Assembly (NCBI RefSeq): GCF_002855515.1
Contig: NZ_PKRP01000001.1
Span: forward strand, 744,001 to 808,000
Length of the DNA stretch: 64,000 nt
Direction: 5' to 3'
Source: Rhizobium sp. TH135
GTDB lineage: Bacteria > Pseudomonadota > Alphaproteobacteria > Rhizobiales > Rhizobiaceae
The translations under genes and the position numbers were made by a program. The notes under the pieces are model-generated. The model saw nothing but the letters and a program-made list of their open reading frames with translations, was not told the origin of the DNA and ran no database searches. Every line of letters starts with the position of its first letter. The first letter of the stretch is position 1. Below are positions 1 to 8,516 of the stretch, piece after piece.

Positions 1-126
1 GCCCGGCCCCATGCGAAACGCGGTTCCGAGTTCCAGCGACAAGGATTGAATGACGAAGAAGAGGCCAAGCCCGATGAACAGCAAACCGCAAAGCAGGTTG
101 GCCGTGTCGAAGCGTAAGGATTTCAT
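1..126 (-). CDS. tctB: TctB-family small membrane subunit of a tripartite tricarboxylate transporter, N-terminal fragment
   Basis: Only the first 42 codons are inside the window; the gene runs off the left edge. The visible protein begins MKSLRFDTANLLCGLLFIGL and continues into a first membrane helix and a FRMGPG segment typical of the start of TctB proteins. TctB is the small membrane subunit that works with the large permease TctA and the periplasmic receptor TctC to import carboxylates with a cation gradient. The ATG is preceded by a GGGGGA ribosome site about five bases upstream. It lies 98 bases downstream of tctC on the same strand, so the two are probably co-transcribed. TctA is presumably beyond the window. 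Substrate unknown. Confidence 0.75.
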   Translation of the reverse strand, partial: MKSLRFDTANLLCGLLFIGLGLFFVIQSLSLELGTAFRMGPG

Positions 127-224
127 GTTGTCCCCCGACAAAAGGCGCGGACGGCCTTGGACTTGGCCGACCGGCACGACAAGTCGCGGACCCGGCCAAC
201 CGGGCCCGCGCAGATGTGGATGGA

Positions 225-1205
225 TCAGTCGGCGTACTGGCCGGCAGCTTCGATCACCGGCTTCCACCGGGCGATTTCGCCTTCGAGCTTGGCCTTGAGG
301 GCCGCAGACGTCACATCGCTGTCCGGCGACGGTGCGGTGCCGAGTTCGGCGAAGCGAGCGACGACGTTTTCGTCCTTGAGAGCCTTCTTGAGCGAGGCGT
401 TGAGCTTCTCGATCGCTTCAGCCGGCGTGCCCTTCGGCGTGTATACGCCATGCCAGATACCGACCTGGAAGTCGTTCAAGCCACCTTCGGCAGCCGTCGG
501 CACGTCAGGCAGGACCGGCAGGCGCTCGGCAGAGGTCACAGCATAGGCCTTGATCGTGCCACCCTGGATCTGCTTTGTCGTATTGGTGGTCTGGTCGCAC
601 ATGATATCGACCTGGCCGCCGAGCAGATCGGTCATGGCCGGACCCGTGCCCTTGTAGGGAACGGTGACGAGCGGGGTCTCGATCTGGCTCATGAACAGCA
701 TGCCGCAGAGATGCGAGGCTGCGCCGATGCCGGCATTGGCCACGGTGACGGTATCCTTGTTGGCCTTCACATATTCAACGAGACCCTTGAGATCGCTGGG
801 CTCGAAATCCTTGCGAGCGACGATCGTCATCGGAACGTCGGTGACGAGACCGACATAATCAAAGGCGTTCAGCGGATCATAGGCGAGCTTGCGATAAAGG
901 CTTGCGCTGGTCGCCATGCCGATGTGGTGAAGCAGAATGGTGTAGCCATCCGGCTCCGAGCTTGCGACGCGGCCGGCACCCAGCGTGCCACCGGCGCCGC
1001 CGACATTCTCGACGAGAACCTGCTGGCCGAGATCCTTGGACATGGATTCAGCGACGAGACGCGCGACGGTATCCGTCGGGCCGCCTGCTGCGAACGGGAC
1101 CACCATGGTGATCGAACGCTCGGGATAGGTCTGGGCCGATGCGGATGCTGCGATGAAGGTTGCCGCAATGGCAGTCGCGCTGAAGAGCGACTTGAAGAAA
1201 GTCAT
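225..1205 (-). CDS. tctC: TctC-family periplasmic tricarboxylate-binding receptor
   Basis: A 326-residue periplasmic receptor of the Bug/TctC family, the extracytoplasmic part of a TctCBA carboxylate transporter. Residues 1-24 form a Sec signal peptide (MTFFKSLFSA... ending at ASA-Q). The mature start carries the family signature YPERSITMVVPFAAGGPTD, and the core includes a VPYKGTGPAM segment and a C-terminal AEAIEKLNASLKKAL helix. The start at 1205 is preferred over the longer frame because a GGGAGG ribosome site sits just upstream and the signal peptide then begins at residue 1. tctB follows downstream. The DctD/DctB-like genes immediately upstream suggest sigma-54-dependent induction by the substrate. 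The ligand (citrate, tricarballylate or another acid) cannot be read from sequence. Confidence 0.88.
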   Translation of the reverse strand: MTFFKSLFSATAIAATFIAASASAQTYPERSITMVVPFAAGGPTDTVARLVAESMSKDLGQQVLVENVGGAGGTLGAGRVASSEPDGYTILLHHIGMATSASLYRKLAYDPLNAFDYVGLVTDVPMTIVARKDFEPSDLKGLVEYVKANKDTVTVANAGIGAASHLCGMLFMSQIETPLVTVPYKGTGPAMTDLLGGQVDIMCDQTTNTTKQIQGGTIKAYAVTSAERLPVLPDVPTAAEGGLNDFQVGIWHGVYTPKGTPAEAIEKLNASLKKALKDENVVARFAELGTAPSPDSDVTSAALKAKLEGEIARWKPVIEAAGQYAD

Positions 1206-1254
1206 GAAAGCCTCCCGGTTCAATTGATCCTGCCGGTTCGGCTCCTCCCGCCCG

Positions 1255-1268
1255 GCATTGGATGGCCC
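1255..1268 (-). promoter_or_regulatory. Possible sigma-54 (-24/-12) promoter for tctC
   Basis: On the minus strand a GG (1268-1267) and a GC (1256-1255) are separated by exactly ten bases, the invariant frame of RpoN promoters. It would start transcription about 35-40 bases before the tctC ATG. The surrounding bases match the full consensus only partly. It was looked for because a DctD-type activator gene is adjacent. Weak on sequence alone. Confidence 0.3.
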
Positions 1269-1382
1269 GATCTTCTTCAGGCGAGACCGCGTCACAATCG
1301 CCCGGTCAGGTATCAGCCGAGCTTTTGTGAGGCATCGCAGTGCAACATGGGTGGGTTTCCTCCCAAGCGGCTCAGATGATGT

Positions 1383-1394
1383 GTGGAATTCCAC
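1383..1394. promoter_or_regulatory. Palindrome upstream of tctC, possible activator site
   Basis: GTGGAATTCCAC is a perfect 12-base palindrome between the dctD-like stop and tctC, about 115-130 bases upstream of the candidate -24/-12 element. That is a normal enhancer distance for an NtrC/DctD-type activator. Assignment to the adjacent regulator is inferred from position only. Confidence 0.4.
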
Positions 1395-1428
1395 CCATTA
1401 CTTAAGGAGGGTGCGGTCAGGAGGGCCC

Positions 1429-2778
1429 CTAGTCCCTGCCATCGAAGGCGAGGCTCTTGTCGAGCCCATGCTTCTGCATCTTCTCGTAAAGTGTCTTGCG
1501 GGAGATTCCGAGCTGCTCGTAGACCGGCCGCAGCGATCCGCCATGGGCGGTAATGGCATTGGCGATCAGCTGCTTTTCATAGGCCGCCACCTTGTCGGCC
1601 AGACGCGTATTCGCCGTTTCGAGTGCTGCCGCACTGTCGAGCCCGGTTTCCAGCCCGAGCACCAGCCGATCGGCCGCATTCCGCAACTCGCGAACATTGC
1701 CCGGCCAGTCACGCTCGGCGATCTCGGAGAGGATCTCCGGCTCCACCTCCATGTCATCGCGGCCGTAGCGTGCACACGCTTCGCGCACGAGATGCAGGAA
1801 GAGCAGCGGAATGTCGGCCCGCCGCTGCGCAAGCGAGGGCACGCGGAGTGTCACGACATTCAGCCGGTAGAAGAGGTCCGCGCGGAAACGCCCCGCCGCC
1901 ACCTCGCTCTCGAGATCCACCTTGCTCGTGGCGAGGAAGCGCACGTCGAGCGGCACCGTTTCGTTCGACCCCAGACGCGTGATTGTCCGCTCCTGCAGCA
2001 CCCGCAGGAACTTCGCCTGCAGGTCGAAGGGCATTGAGCCGATTTCATCTAGGAGAATGGTTCCGCCGCGTCCGTGTTCGAACTTGCCGTAGCGTGCCCG
2101 AAGCGCACCCGGGAAGGCACCGGCTTCGTGGCCGAAGAGCTCGCTTTCGATCAGGGTCTCAGGCAGAGAAGCACAGTTGATCGCGAGGAAGGGGGCCTTC
2201 GCCCGGGCGCTGATATCATGCAGGCTGCGCGCAACGACCTCCTTGCCGGCCCCCGTATCGCCGATAATCAGCGCGTCAGCCTCCGTCGCACCGATCGCCC
2301 GTACCCGATAGCGCAGGTCGACCATGACAGGCGTGCGGCCGGGAAGCCGCGTCTCGATATCGTCGCGCTTGCCGGCAACGGCCCTCAGGCGCCGGTTTTC
2401 GAGAACGAGCGAACGGCGGTCCAGCGCATGGCGCACGACGCCCGCCAACGCCTGACTTGCAAAAGGCTTCTCTATGAAGTCATAGGCGCCCTCGCGCATG
2501 GCCTTCACCGCGAGCTGCACTTCGCCATGGCCCGTCACCAGAATGACGGGGATTTCGTGATCCAGTTCGCGGATCCGGTGCAGAAGCGTCATTCCGTCCA
2601 TGCCCGGCATCCGGATGTCGCTGACGACCACGCCATCAAAGCCGAAGCCCACCCGCGAAAGGATCTCGTCGCCCGAGGCAAAGGCCTTAACTTGCAGACC
2701 ATGCAGTTCCAGCGCCTGACTGGTGGAGAAGCGCAGCTCCTCCTCGTCATCGACGAGCAACACCAGACCTGAATTCAT
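1429..2778 (-). CDS. dctD: DctD-like sigma-54-dependent response regulator
   Basis: A 449-residue NtrC-family regulator. Residues 1-120 are a receiver with phospho-acceptor D54 (SDIRMPGMDG) and the K104-P pair. Residues 145-375 are the AAA+ domain with Walker A GDTGAGKE (173-180), Walker B ILLDEIG (241-247) and an arginine-finger region near FRADLFYRLN. Residues 395-440 hold a Fis-type helix-turn-helix (YEQLGISRKTLYEKM). The sigma-54 contact loop reads GAFPGA (220-225) rather than the usual GAFTGA. It overlaps the kinase gene by four bases, so the pair is translationally coupled. By analogy with DctBD/TctDE it should switch on the neighbouring tct genes in response to an external acid. The exact partner acid is not known. 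Confidence 0.88.
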   Translation of the reverse strand: MNSGLVLLVDDEEELRFSTSQALELHGLQVKAFASGDEILSRVGFGFDGVVVSDIRMPGMDGMTLLHRIRELDHEIPVILVTGHGEVQLAVKAMREGAYDFIEKPFASQALAGVVRHALDRRSLVLENRRLRAVAGKRDDIETRLPGRTPVMVDLRYRVRAIGATEADALIIGDTGAGKEVVARSLHDISARAKAPFLAINCASLPETLIESELFGHEAGAFPGALRARYGKFEHGRGGTILLDEIGSMPFDLQAKFLRVLQERTITRLGSNETVPLDVRFLATSKVDLESEVAAGRFRADLFYRLNVVTLRVPSLAQRRADIPLLFLHLVREACARYGRDDMEVEPEILSEIAERDWPGNVRELRNAADRLVLGLETGLDSAAALETANTRLADKVAAYEKQLIANAITAHGGSLRPVYEQLGISRKTLYEKMQKHGLDKSLAFDGRD

Positions 2779-4598
2779 TCCGCCGCCTCGTGCAATGCTT
2801 CCGCTTCCAGGAGATCGATCCGGAACAGGGCACCGCCACCCTCACGTTCCCGAACCGTCAGGCTTCCGCCGAAATCCTTGATGATATTGTAGGAAATCGA
2901 AAGGCCAAGCCCAAGGCCCTTGCCGACGCCCTTTGTGGTGAAGAACGGATCAAAGATGCGCTCCATGATCGCCGGCGGCACACCCGGTCCCCGATCCACG
3001 ATCTCGATCACCACACGACCATTATCCCGACGCGCCGAAAGTTCGATCGCGCGATCATCGAGCCCTTCGACAGCATCGCAGGCATTGGTCAGAATATTGA
3101 CGAGCACCTGTTGCAGGCGAACGGATCCGCCCTGCACAGGCGGCAGCCCCGGCTCGAAATTCAGCGACAACGTCGCATCCGCCGTGCCAAGACGCGCGGA
3201 GACGATTTCGAGTGTCTCTTCCACCACCTCTTCGATCGAGATGGCGCTCAGCTTCTCGTTCGGCTTGCGCGCGAAATTGCGCAGGTGCCTAGAGATCGAA
3301 GCCATCCGGTCGATGAGATTGGAAATACGCCCCAGATTGTCCCGCGCCTCGGAGATCCGGTCGCGATCGATCAGCATGGTCGCGCTGTCGGCATAGGTCT
3401 TGGCAGCAGCGAGCGGCTGGTTGAATTCGTGTGAAAGGGCAGCCGACATCTGGCCGAGGCCTGCAAGCTTGCCGGCCTGGATCAGGTCGGCCTGCGTCTG
3501 GCGGAGCTGCAGGTTGACCCGGGCGAGATCGGCGGTACGCTCCTCGACCCGCCGCTCCAGTTCAGCCTGAGCCTCGATCTGCATATGCATGCGCTCCTGC
3601 AACCGGGCACGACGCTGGATGACGACAGCCAGCCCCAGCCCGAACAGGCACAGGAAGAGCAAAATGGCGACCAGCATGGTCCGCGCCTGGGCATGGATGG
3701 TGCCGGTGTCGAAGAGCACCTTCACCGTCCAGTCGGCGTCCGGCATGTACTGCTCAAGAACCAGATACTCCCGAGATCCCGCCCCCTGGTTGACGGTCAT
3801 CAGCACATGATCATCAAGCGCACTTCGCTTGATCGGCAACTCCCGCAAGACCGCATCGGAATAGCGCCGCGAGGCGGTGGTCCGTTCCAGTCTCTCCGGC
3901 GTGAGCGGCAGCACGGAGGCGTAGAGCCATTCGGGATTCCCGGTCATGAAGATGATCCCCTCGGGATCATGCACGAGGATCTTGTACTCCCCACCCCGCC
4001 AGGAGGTTTCGATGCCCTCGATATCGACCTTGAAGGCGATGACACCACGGACCGTCCCATCCACCTCGATCGGCGCCGAGAAATAGTAGCCGCGCTTGGC
4101 CGAGGTCGTACCGAGTGCGTAGAAACGCGCCTGCTTGCCGGCAGCCGCTTCGTAGAAATAGGGACGGTAGATGAAGTTCTCGCCGACAAAGCTCGCGACA
4201 CCATCGAAATTGCTCGCGGCGATCGTGTTGCCGTCCATCGTCATCACATAGATGTCGGAGGACTCGAGCAGCGTGTTGATTTCCTTGAGATAGAGATTGG
4301 CAGCCCGCCGTAGCGCCGGATTGTCAGGATCAAGGATGAGTTCCTTCATGTCCTCATGGTCGGCGATCAGCGCCGGCAAGGTCTCATAGCGGCTGAGATG
4401 GCCTGAGAGCGCCGAAGTCGCCAGACGCAAGGCGCTGTTGGCCTGCAGCGACGCTTCCGCCATGACATTGCGGGTGAGGAGCCGGTTGCCGATGGTGGCG
4501 AGTGCAAGGCTTGCAGCGATGAGGATCAGCACGAGCGCCAGGATCATGCGCCGCGCCACGGCCAGTCGTCGCGCCGGTGGTGTCGTTGCTGTCGTCAC
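2775..4598 (-). CDS. dctB: DctB-like membrane sensor histidine kinase
   Basis: A 607-residue sensor kinase. A short cytoplasmic tail leads to helix TM1 (about 17-37). A periplasmic double-Cache-like sensor follows (about 45-300, with the IYRPYFYEA and GYYFSAP segments typical of DctB). TM2 is at about 307-328, then a coiled coil (330-375), the H-box with phospho-histidine H390 (ALSHEFNQPLAAAK), an N-box (LVNILTNACDAVEG) and G-boxes (DRGPGVP, GKGLGLGLS). Family knowledge: DctB senses C4-dicarboxylates and phosphorylates DctD. Here it probably senses the substrate of the adjacent tct transporter. The start is a GTG preceded by GGAGGAG. Its last four bases overlap the regulator start. Confidence 0.88.
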   Translation of the reverse strand: MTTATTPPARRLAVARRMILALVLILIAASLALATIGNRLLTRNVMAEASLQANSALRLATSALSGHLSRYETLPALIADHEDMKELILDPDNPALRRAANLYLKEINTLLESSDIYVMTMDGNTIAASNFDGVASFVGENFIYRPYFYEAAAGKQARFYALGTTSAKRGYYFSAPIEVDGTVRGVIAFKVDIEGIETSWRGGEYKILVHDPEGIIFMTGNPEWLYASVLPLTPERLERTTASRRYSDAVLRELPIKRSALDDHVLMTVNQGAGSREYLVLEQYMPDADWTVKVLFDTGTIHAQARTMLVAILLFLCLFGLGLAVVIQRRARLQERMHMQIEAQAELERRVEERTADLARVNLQLRQTQADLIQAGKLAGLGQMSAALSHEFNQPLAAAKTYADSATMLIDRDRISEARDNLGRISNLIDRMASISRHLRNFARKPNEKLSAISIEEVVEETLEIVSARLGTADATLSLNFEPGLPPVQGGSVRLQQVLVNILTNACDAVEGLDDRAIELSARRDNGRVVIEIVDRGPGVPPAIMERIFDPFFTTKGVGKGLGLGLSISYNIIKDFGGSLTVREREGGGALFRIDLLEAEALHEAAE

Positions 4599-4678
4599 GG
4601 GCTGTCTCCTCCGAGCACAAGGATAGCGACCTGACCGTCGCTTTCCAAGCCGGCTTGCGAACGCGGCCTCGGCTCACG

Positions 4679-4713
4679 AAAAAGCCGCCAGACCTTTGCG
4701 GATCCGGCGGCTC
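4679..4713 (-). terminator. Rho-independent terminator after the chemoreceptor gene
   Basis: On the minus strand, seven-base arms AGCCGCC (4706-4712) and GGCGGCT (4683-4689) surround a 16-base loop and are followed by a run of five T. It sits 26 bases past the chemoreceptor stop, separating it from the dctBD-like operon. Confidence 0.65.
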
Positions 4714-4738
4714 GAAAACGTGGCGGGCCTGGAGGCAA

Positions 4739-7279
4739 TCAGGCCGCGCGGCTGTGTGAATGCGCAGAGGCACGACGACCTTCCGGCGCGAGCTTGAACT
4801 GGTTGACGAGCTGCATCAGCGCATCCGCCTCGTCGGCTAGCTGGCGGGTGGCGGCATTCGTCTCTTCGACCATGGCAGCGTTGCGCTGGGTCATCTGGTC
4901 CATCTCGTTGACGGAGGAATTCACTTCCGCCAGCCCGTTCGACTGATCACGGCTCGCCATGGCGATGACCGAAACGCGGTCGGCAACCGTGATGATATTG
5001 GCCGAGATCTCGGCGAGTACCGCACCAGTCTGCTGCACCAGCTTGGATCCGGCCGAGACTTCCGTGCTCGACTTGTGAATGAGGTCCTTGATCTGCTGGG
5101 CGGCACCCGCCGAGCGTTGCGCCAGTTCACGCACTTCCTGGGCAACGACGGCGAAGCCCTTGCCGGCCTCGCCCGCACGTGCCGCTTCGATGCCGGCGTT
5201 CAGTGCCAGCAGGTTCGTCTGGAAGGCGATCTCGTCGATGACATCGATGATCTGCACGATCTGGCCCGAGGCGTCCTCGATACGACCCATGGCGTCGATG
5301 GCATTTCCGACAACCGTCGACGATGTGTCAGCGCGGCCCTTAGTATCGGCAACGATGTTGTTCACTTCCTCAGCGCGCTCTGCGGACGACTTCACGGTCA
5401 CCGTGATCTCGTCGACGGCAGCCGCCGTTTGCTCGAGCGAGGCCGCCTGCTGTTCGGTGCGCTTGGCCAGCTGGTCGGCCGCACTGCTCATCTCGGCGGC
5501 GTTGCGCTGGATCATGTAGGTGTTCGAACGGATCTGCGTCATCGTATCCTGCAGATGCTCCAGCGACTGGTTGAAGTCGTTGCGCAACTGCTCGAGACGA
5601 CCGTGGAACGGCGTCTCGATGGTCTCCGAAATGTCGCCCTTTGCAAGGCGGCCAAGACCGGTGGCAAGCGCATTGACCGCGAAGTCGATCTGACGGTCGA
5701 TCTCCTGCTTTTCGAGATCGTTGCGACGACGCTCTTCCTCGGCCTGGACCCGTTCGGCCTCGCTGCGGCTTTCGATCTCGATCTTCGACAGCGCGTTCTG
5801 CTTGAACACGCCAAGCGCACGGGCCATCTCGCCGATTTCGTCGACGCGGGCTTCGCCATTGATCTTGGTGTCGAGCACGCCTTCGGCCAGACGACGCATG
5901 GCGCCGGTGATCTGGCCGATCGGGCCCTTGAAGGTCAGCACGAGGCCGATGCCTGCAAAGATCGAGATGAGGATGCCGAGGCCTGTCGCGCCGATGGAGA
6001 TGGAGTTCGCCTCCTGGCGCTCCTCGCCCGCCGAGACCTTCTGCATTTCGGCAAAGGTGGTCAACTGCTTCCAGATGACATTGAGATCGGAGGCGGCCTG
6101 CTCGAAGCTTGACTTGCGCTCCTGGCTGACCTTCACGAGTTCAGCGCTTGCCCCGATCATGGAATCGACGGCCGGCCCGAGCTCCTTCTTCACCTGCATC
6201 ATGATCGGCTGATCGGCAGCAGTCTTGTCGAGTGCGGCCAGGAACTTCTTCACGGCATTGAACTGTTGCTCCAGGAGCATCCGGTTCTGCTCGGTCGGCT
6301 CCAGCAGGAAGCGAGCCATCATGATCTGCAAGGCATAGCCGGCAGCCATGACCTGGCGACCGTCGGCGATGACGGCCTGGGCCTTCGCGAGCGGCGCATC
6401 GAGCTCACCGAACTTGATGGTGGCTTCCTTCATCTTCTGCTGGGCGGCAAGACCGAGATAGGCGTTGAGCTGGGTGAAGTTGCGCAGCTTGCCGGCGAGA
6501 TCGGTGATGACGGCTTCGGACTTGTCGTTGGCAGCCACGGCAGCCTTCAATTCGCCGCCGATCTTGTCGAGCGTCTTTGCGGCAGACTGGTTGGCCTTGG
6601 GCAGGACGGCAGCCAGCACCTGCTGGCGCGCAATGATTTCGTCGACGCGGGCCGTGATCACGGCAAACTTCTCGTCCGGCGTCTTGGCCTTGGTGAAGGC
6701 GGAATTGGTTTCGGTCAGGAAGGTCCCGGTGCTGCGAATGCTCTCAGCATCGCGCAGCATGGTCTTGGCGGCGGCATCATCCCCCTGGACGGCGCGTTCA
6801 AGGGTGGCCATGGCGGCGGTCACGCGGCCTTGGGCGACAACGATCTGCTTGGTGCCCTGCTGCAGCGTATCCACAAGCTTGGACTCGGCATCATGCAGCG
6901 TCCAGAGATCGCCGATATGGACGAACACCTGGTCGATCAGTTTGCCGGCTTCTTCAAGTTCGGGGCGGCCATCGGCATCGGGGGCGAGTTGCGAAAGCGT
7001 CGTCTCGAGATCCCGCTTCTGCTGCTCGAGGCGCCCCGTCAGATCAGCCCTTGCCTCTTCCGTCGTGTTCGCAAGGAAGCTGGTCATCGAAGCGGAAACA
7101 TCACGGAAACCGCTCAGCGACTGCAGCACACTGTTCGAAATCTCGATGCGCCCCTGCAGCAGGCCCGACGCGTAAAGGCCGGTAAAGCCGACGGCGGAAA
7201 TGCTGATGACGAAAGGCAGAATGAAAATCAGCACCTTCGTCTGAATATTGAAGCGCGACAATATACGGTCGATGAACAC
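4739..7279 (-). CDS. Methyl-accepting chemotaxis protein with long periplasmic helical sensor
   Basis: An 846-residue transmembrane chemoreceptor. TM1 is at about 15-37. A mostly helical periplasmic sensor of about 390 residues (roughly 38-426) resembles HBM-type or four-helix ligand domains. TM2 is at about 427-449, followed by HAMP (450-503) and a second HAMP-like segment near 540-590. The cytoplasmic signalling hairpin has the highly conserved tip [20 protein letters not shown] and the CheA/CheW-contact region that follows. The C-terminus ends [12 protein letters not shown], with no obvious CheR/CheB-binding pentapeptide. The GTG start has a GGAGGAG site eight bases upstream. It is transcribed alone and ends at a terminator. 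The nearby carboxylate transport and sensing genes suggest an organic-acid ligand, but that is only inferred from position. Confidence 0.9.
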   Translation of the reverse strand: MFIDRILSRFNIQTKVLIFILPFVISISAVGFTGLYASGLLQGRIEISNSVLQSLSGFRDVSASMTSFLANTTEEARADLTGRLEQQKRDLETTLSQLAPDADGRPELEEAGKLIDQVFVHIGDLWTLHDAESKLVDTLQQGTKQIVVAQGRVTAAMATLERAVQGDDAAAKTMLRDAESIRSTGTFLTETNSAFTKAKTPDEKFAVITARVDEIIARQQVLAAVLPKANQSAAKTLDKIGGELKAAVAANDKSEAVITDLAGKLRNFTQLNAYLGLAAQQKMKEATIKFGELDAPLAKAQAVIADGRQVMAAGYALQIMMARFLLEPTEQNRMLLEQQFNAVKKFLAALDKTAADQPIMMQVKKELGPAVDSMIGASAELVKVSQERKSSFEQAASDLNVIWKQLTTFAEMQKVSAGEERQEANSISIGATGLGILISIFAGIGLVLTFKGPIGQITGAMRRLAEGVLDTKINGEARVDEIGEMARALGVFKQNALSKIEIESRSEAERVQAEEERRRNDLEKQEIDRQIDFAVNALATGLGRLAKGDISETIETPFHGRLEQLRNDFNQSLEHLQDTMTQIRSNTYMIQRNAAEMSSAADQLAKRTEQQAASLEQTAAAVDEITVTVKSSAERAEEVNNIVADTKGRADTSSTVVGNAIDAMGRIEDASGQIVQIIDVIDEIAFQTNLLALNAGIEAARAGEAGKGFAVVAQEVRELAQRSAGAAQQIKDLIHKSSTEVSAGSKLVQQTGAVLAEISANIITVADRVSVIAMASRDQSNGLAEVNSSVNEMDQMTQRNAAMVEETNAATRQLADEADALMQLVNQFKLAPEGRRASAHSHSRAA

Positions 7280-7544
7280 GGTTTGGTCTCCTCCGACATC
7301 GGCAACCGGCTAAACTGCGGTCATCGAGGTCCATGCCTGAATCGTATGGAGAATGGGCAAGGAAGACTAATATGACCTTAATGAGACAGGTCAGATTGAC
7401 GTCCGGGAAGCGGTATCAGCGACACCGGAACCTCAACGGAATGCGCAACTTTAAATCGAAAATCGCAACGCAAGACGGCACGCGAGATGGACGATCCCGC
7501 ATGCCACAAGAATGTGTATGACCGGTATGATGAACTGGTCGAGC

Positions 7545-8387
7545 TCAGCGCATGTCTTCGATGGCCACCGGATCCACGTCGGTATAGTCGACATTGTCGC
7601 CGGCCATGGCCCAGATGAAGGAATAATTCGCCGTTCCCGCACCCGAATGGATCGACCAGCCGGGCGACAGCACCGCTTCCTCGTTCTTCATGATGATGTG
7701 GCGCGTCTCGTCCGGCTCGCCGAGCAGGTGGAAGACGCGCGTCTTTTCCGCCATGTCGAAATAGAGATAGGCCTCCATGCGCCGGTCATGGATGTGACAC
7801 GGCATGGTGTTCCAGACGGAACCCTTGGCGAGGCTGGTCATGCCGACCACGAGCTGGCAAGTTTTCACGCCCTCCGGGTGCACGAACTGGAAGATCGAGC
7901 GCTCGTTGCTGGTTTCCTGCGCTCCAAGATCGAGCCGCTTGGCATCGCCGATACCGATATGGCGGGCCGGATGGCGGGTATGGGCAGGCGCACTCAAGAG
8001 GTAGAACTTCGCCGGCTGCTCGGACGACACAGATGAGAAGCTGACCGAGGAGCCCATGCCGGCATAGACCATGTCGCGGTTGCCGGCCTCGAACCTTTCG
8101 CCATCAACCGTCACGACCCCTGCGCCACCGATATTGACCGCAATCATCTCACGGCGCGCCAGAAGCTCCGGCGTGCCGGCCGGCTTGATCGTTTCAAGCG
8201 ACAACTCCGACGTGACGGGCACGGCGCCACCGACGATCATGCGGTCATAATTGGTGTAGTGCAGCTGGATGCGTCCAGGCACGAAGAGCGGCGGCAGCAG
8301 GAAATTCGACCGCAATTCGTCCGTGCCGAAGCCGGCAGCGGTCAAGGGGTCCACGGCGAAGCGATTGGTGAAGTCGGTGTGCGACAT
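7545..8387 (-). CDS. kduI: 5-keto-4-deoxyuronate isomerase
   Basis: A 280-residue cupin enzyme (family length about 278). It converts 5-keto-4-deoxyuronate (DKI), released from unsaturated galacturonides, into 3-deoxy-D-glycero-2,5-hexodiulosonate in the cytoplasmic pectin pathway. Signatures are the metal-binding MPCHIHDRRMEAYLYFDM segment, the later SPGWSIHSGAGTANYSFIWAM segment with the fourth ligand histidine, and the C-terminal AGDNVDYTDVDPV. Of the tandem ATG codons, the one giving MSHTDF (8387) has best spacing from GGGAGG; a start four codons earlier would lack a ribosome site. kduD and kdgK are not in the window. The divergent GH105/GH28 operon provides its likely substrate. Confidence 0.93.
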   Translation of the reverse strand: MSHTDFTNRFAVDPLTAAGFGTDELRSNFLLPPLFVPGRIQLHYTNYDRMIVGGAVPVTSELSLETIKPAGTPELLARREMIAVNIGGAGVVTVDGERFEAGNRDMVYAGMGSSVSFSSVSSEQPAKFYLLSAPAHTRHPARHIGIGDAKRLDLGAQETSNERSIFQFVHPEGVKTCQLVVGMTSLAKGSVWNTMPCHIHDRRMEAYLYFDMAEKTRVFHLLGEPDETRHIIMKNEEAVLSPGWSIHSGAGTANYSFIWAMAGDNVDYTDVDPVAIEDMR

Positions 8388-8397
8388 CATTCCTCCC

Positions 8398-8428
8398 ATA
8401 CATGTTATTTCAACTTATCATACATGTT
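8398..8428. promoter_or_regulatory. Pair of direct repeats ATACATGTT, candidate kduI operator
   Basis: ATACATGTT occurs at 8398-8406 and again at 8420-8428, exactly 22 bases (about two helical turns) apart. One copy overlaps the candidate -10 of kduI, the other abuts its ribosome site. This geometry suggests repression, perhaps by a FadR-type GntR or other uronate regulator encoded elsewhere. Confidence 0.45.
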
Positions 8429-8444
8429 GGAAATTGCACAGCAA
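8417..8444 (-). promoter_or_regulatory. Candidate sigma-70 promoter of kduI
   Basis: Minus strand: -35 TTGCTG (8444-8439), 16-base spacer, -10 TATGAT (8422-8417). Transcription would start near 8410, leaving a leader of about 22 bases. The -10 is embedded in one of the ATACATGTT repeats. Confidence 0.45.
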
Positions 8445-8516
8445 GGAGAAAATCTCAGTGCGCTGGCCGAAAAGCCGCCTCTAGGATCTGCTTCGCTGTA
8501 ACTCATAAGACAGGTT

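Noticed and set aside
216-1379. Long open frame on the plus strand opposite tctC
   Set aside because: It mirrors the codon bias of the real minus-strand gene, has no ribosome site or family motif, and tctC is clearly identified.
7280-7544. Possible small gene between the chemoreceptor and kduI
   Set aside because: Short frames here lack a ribosome site and any recognisable motif; the interval most likely holds the chemoreceptor promoter and the end of kduI transcription.
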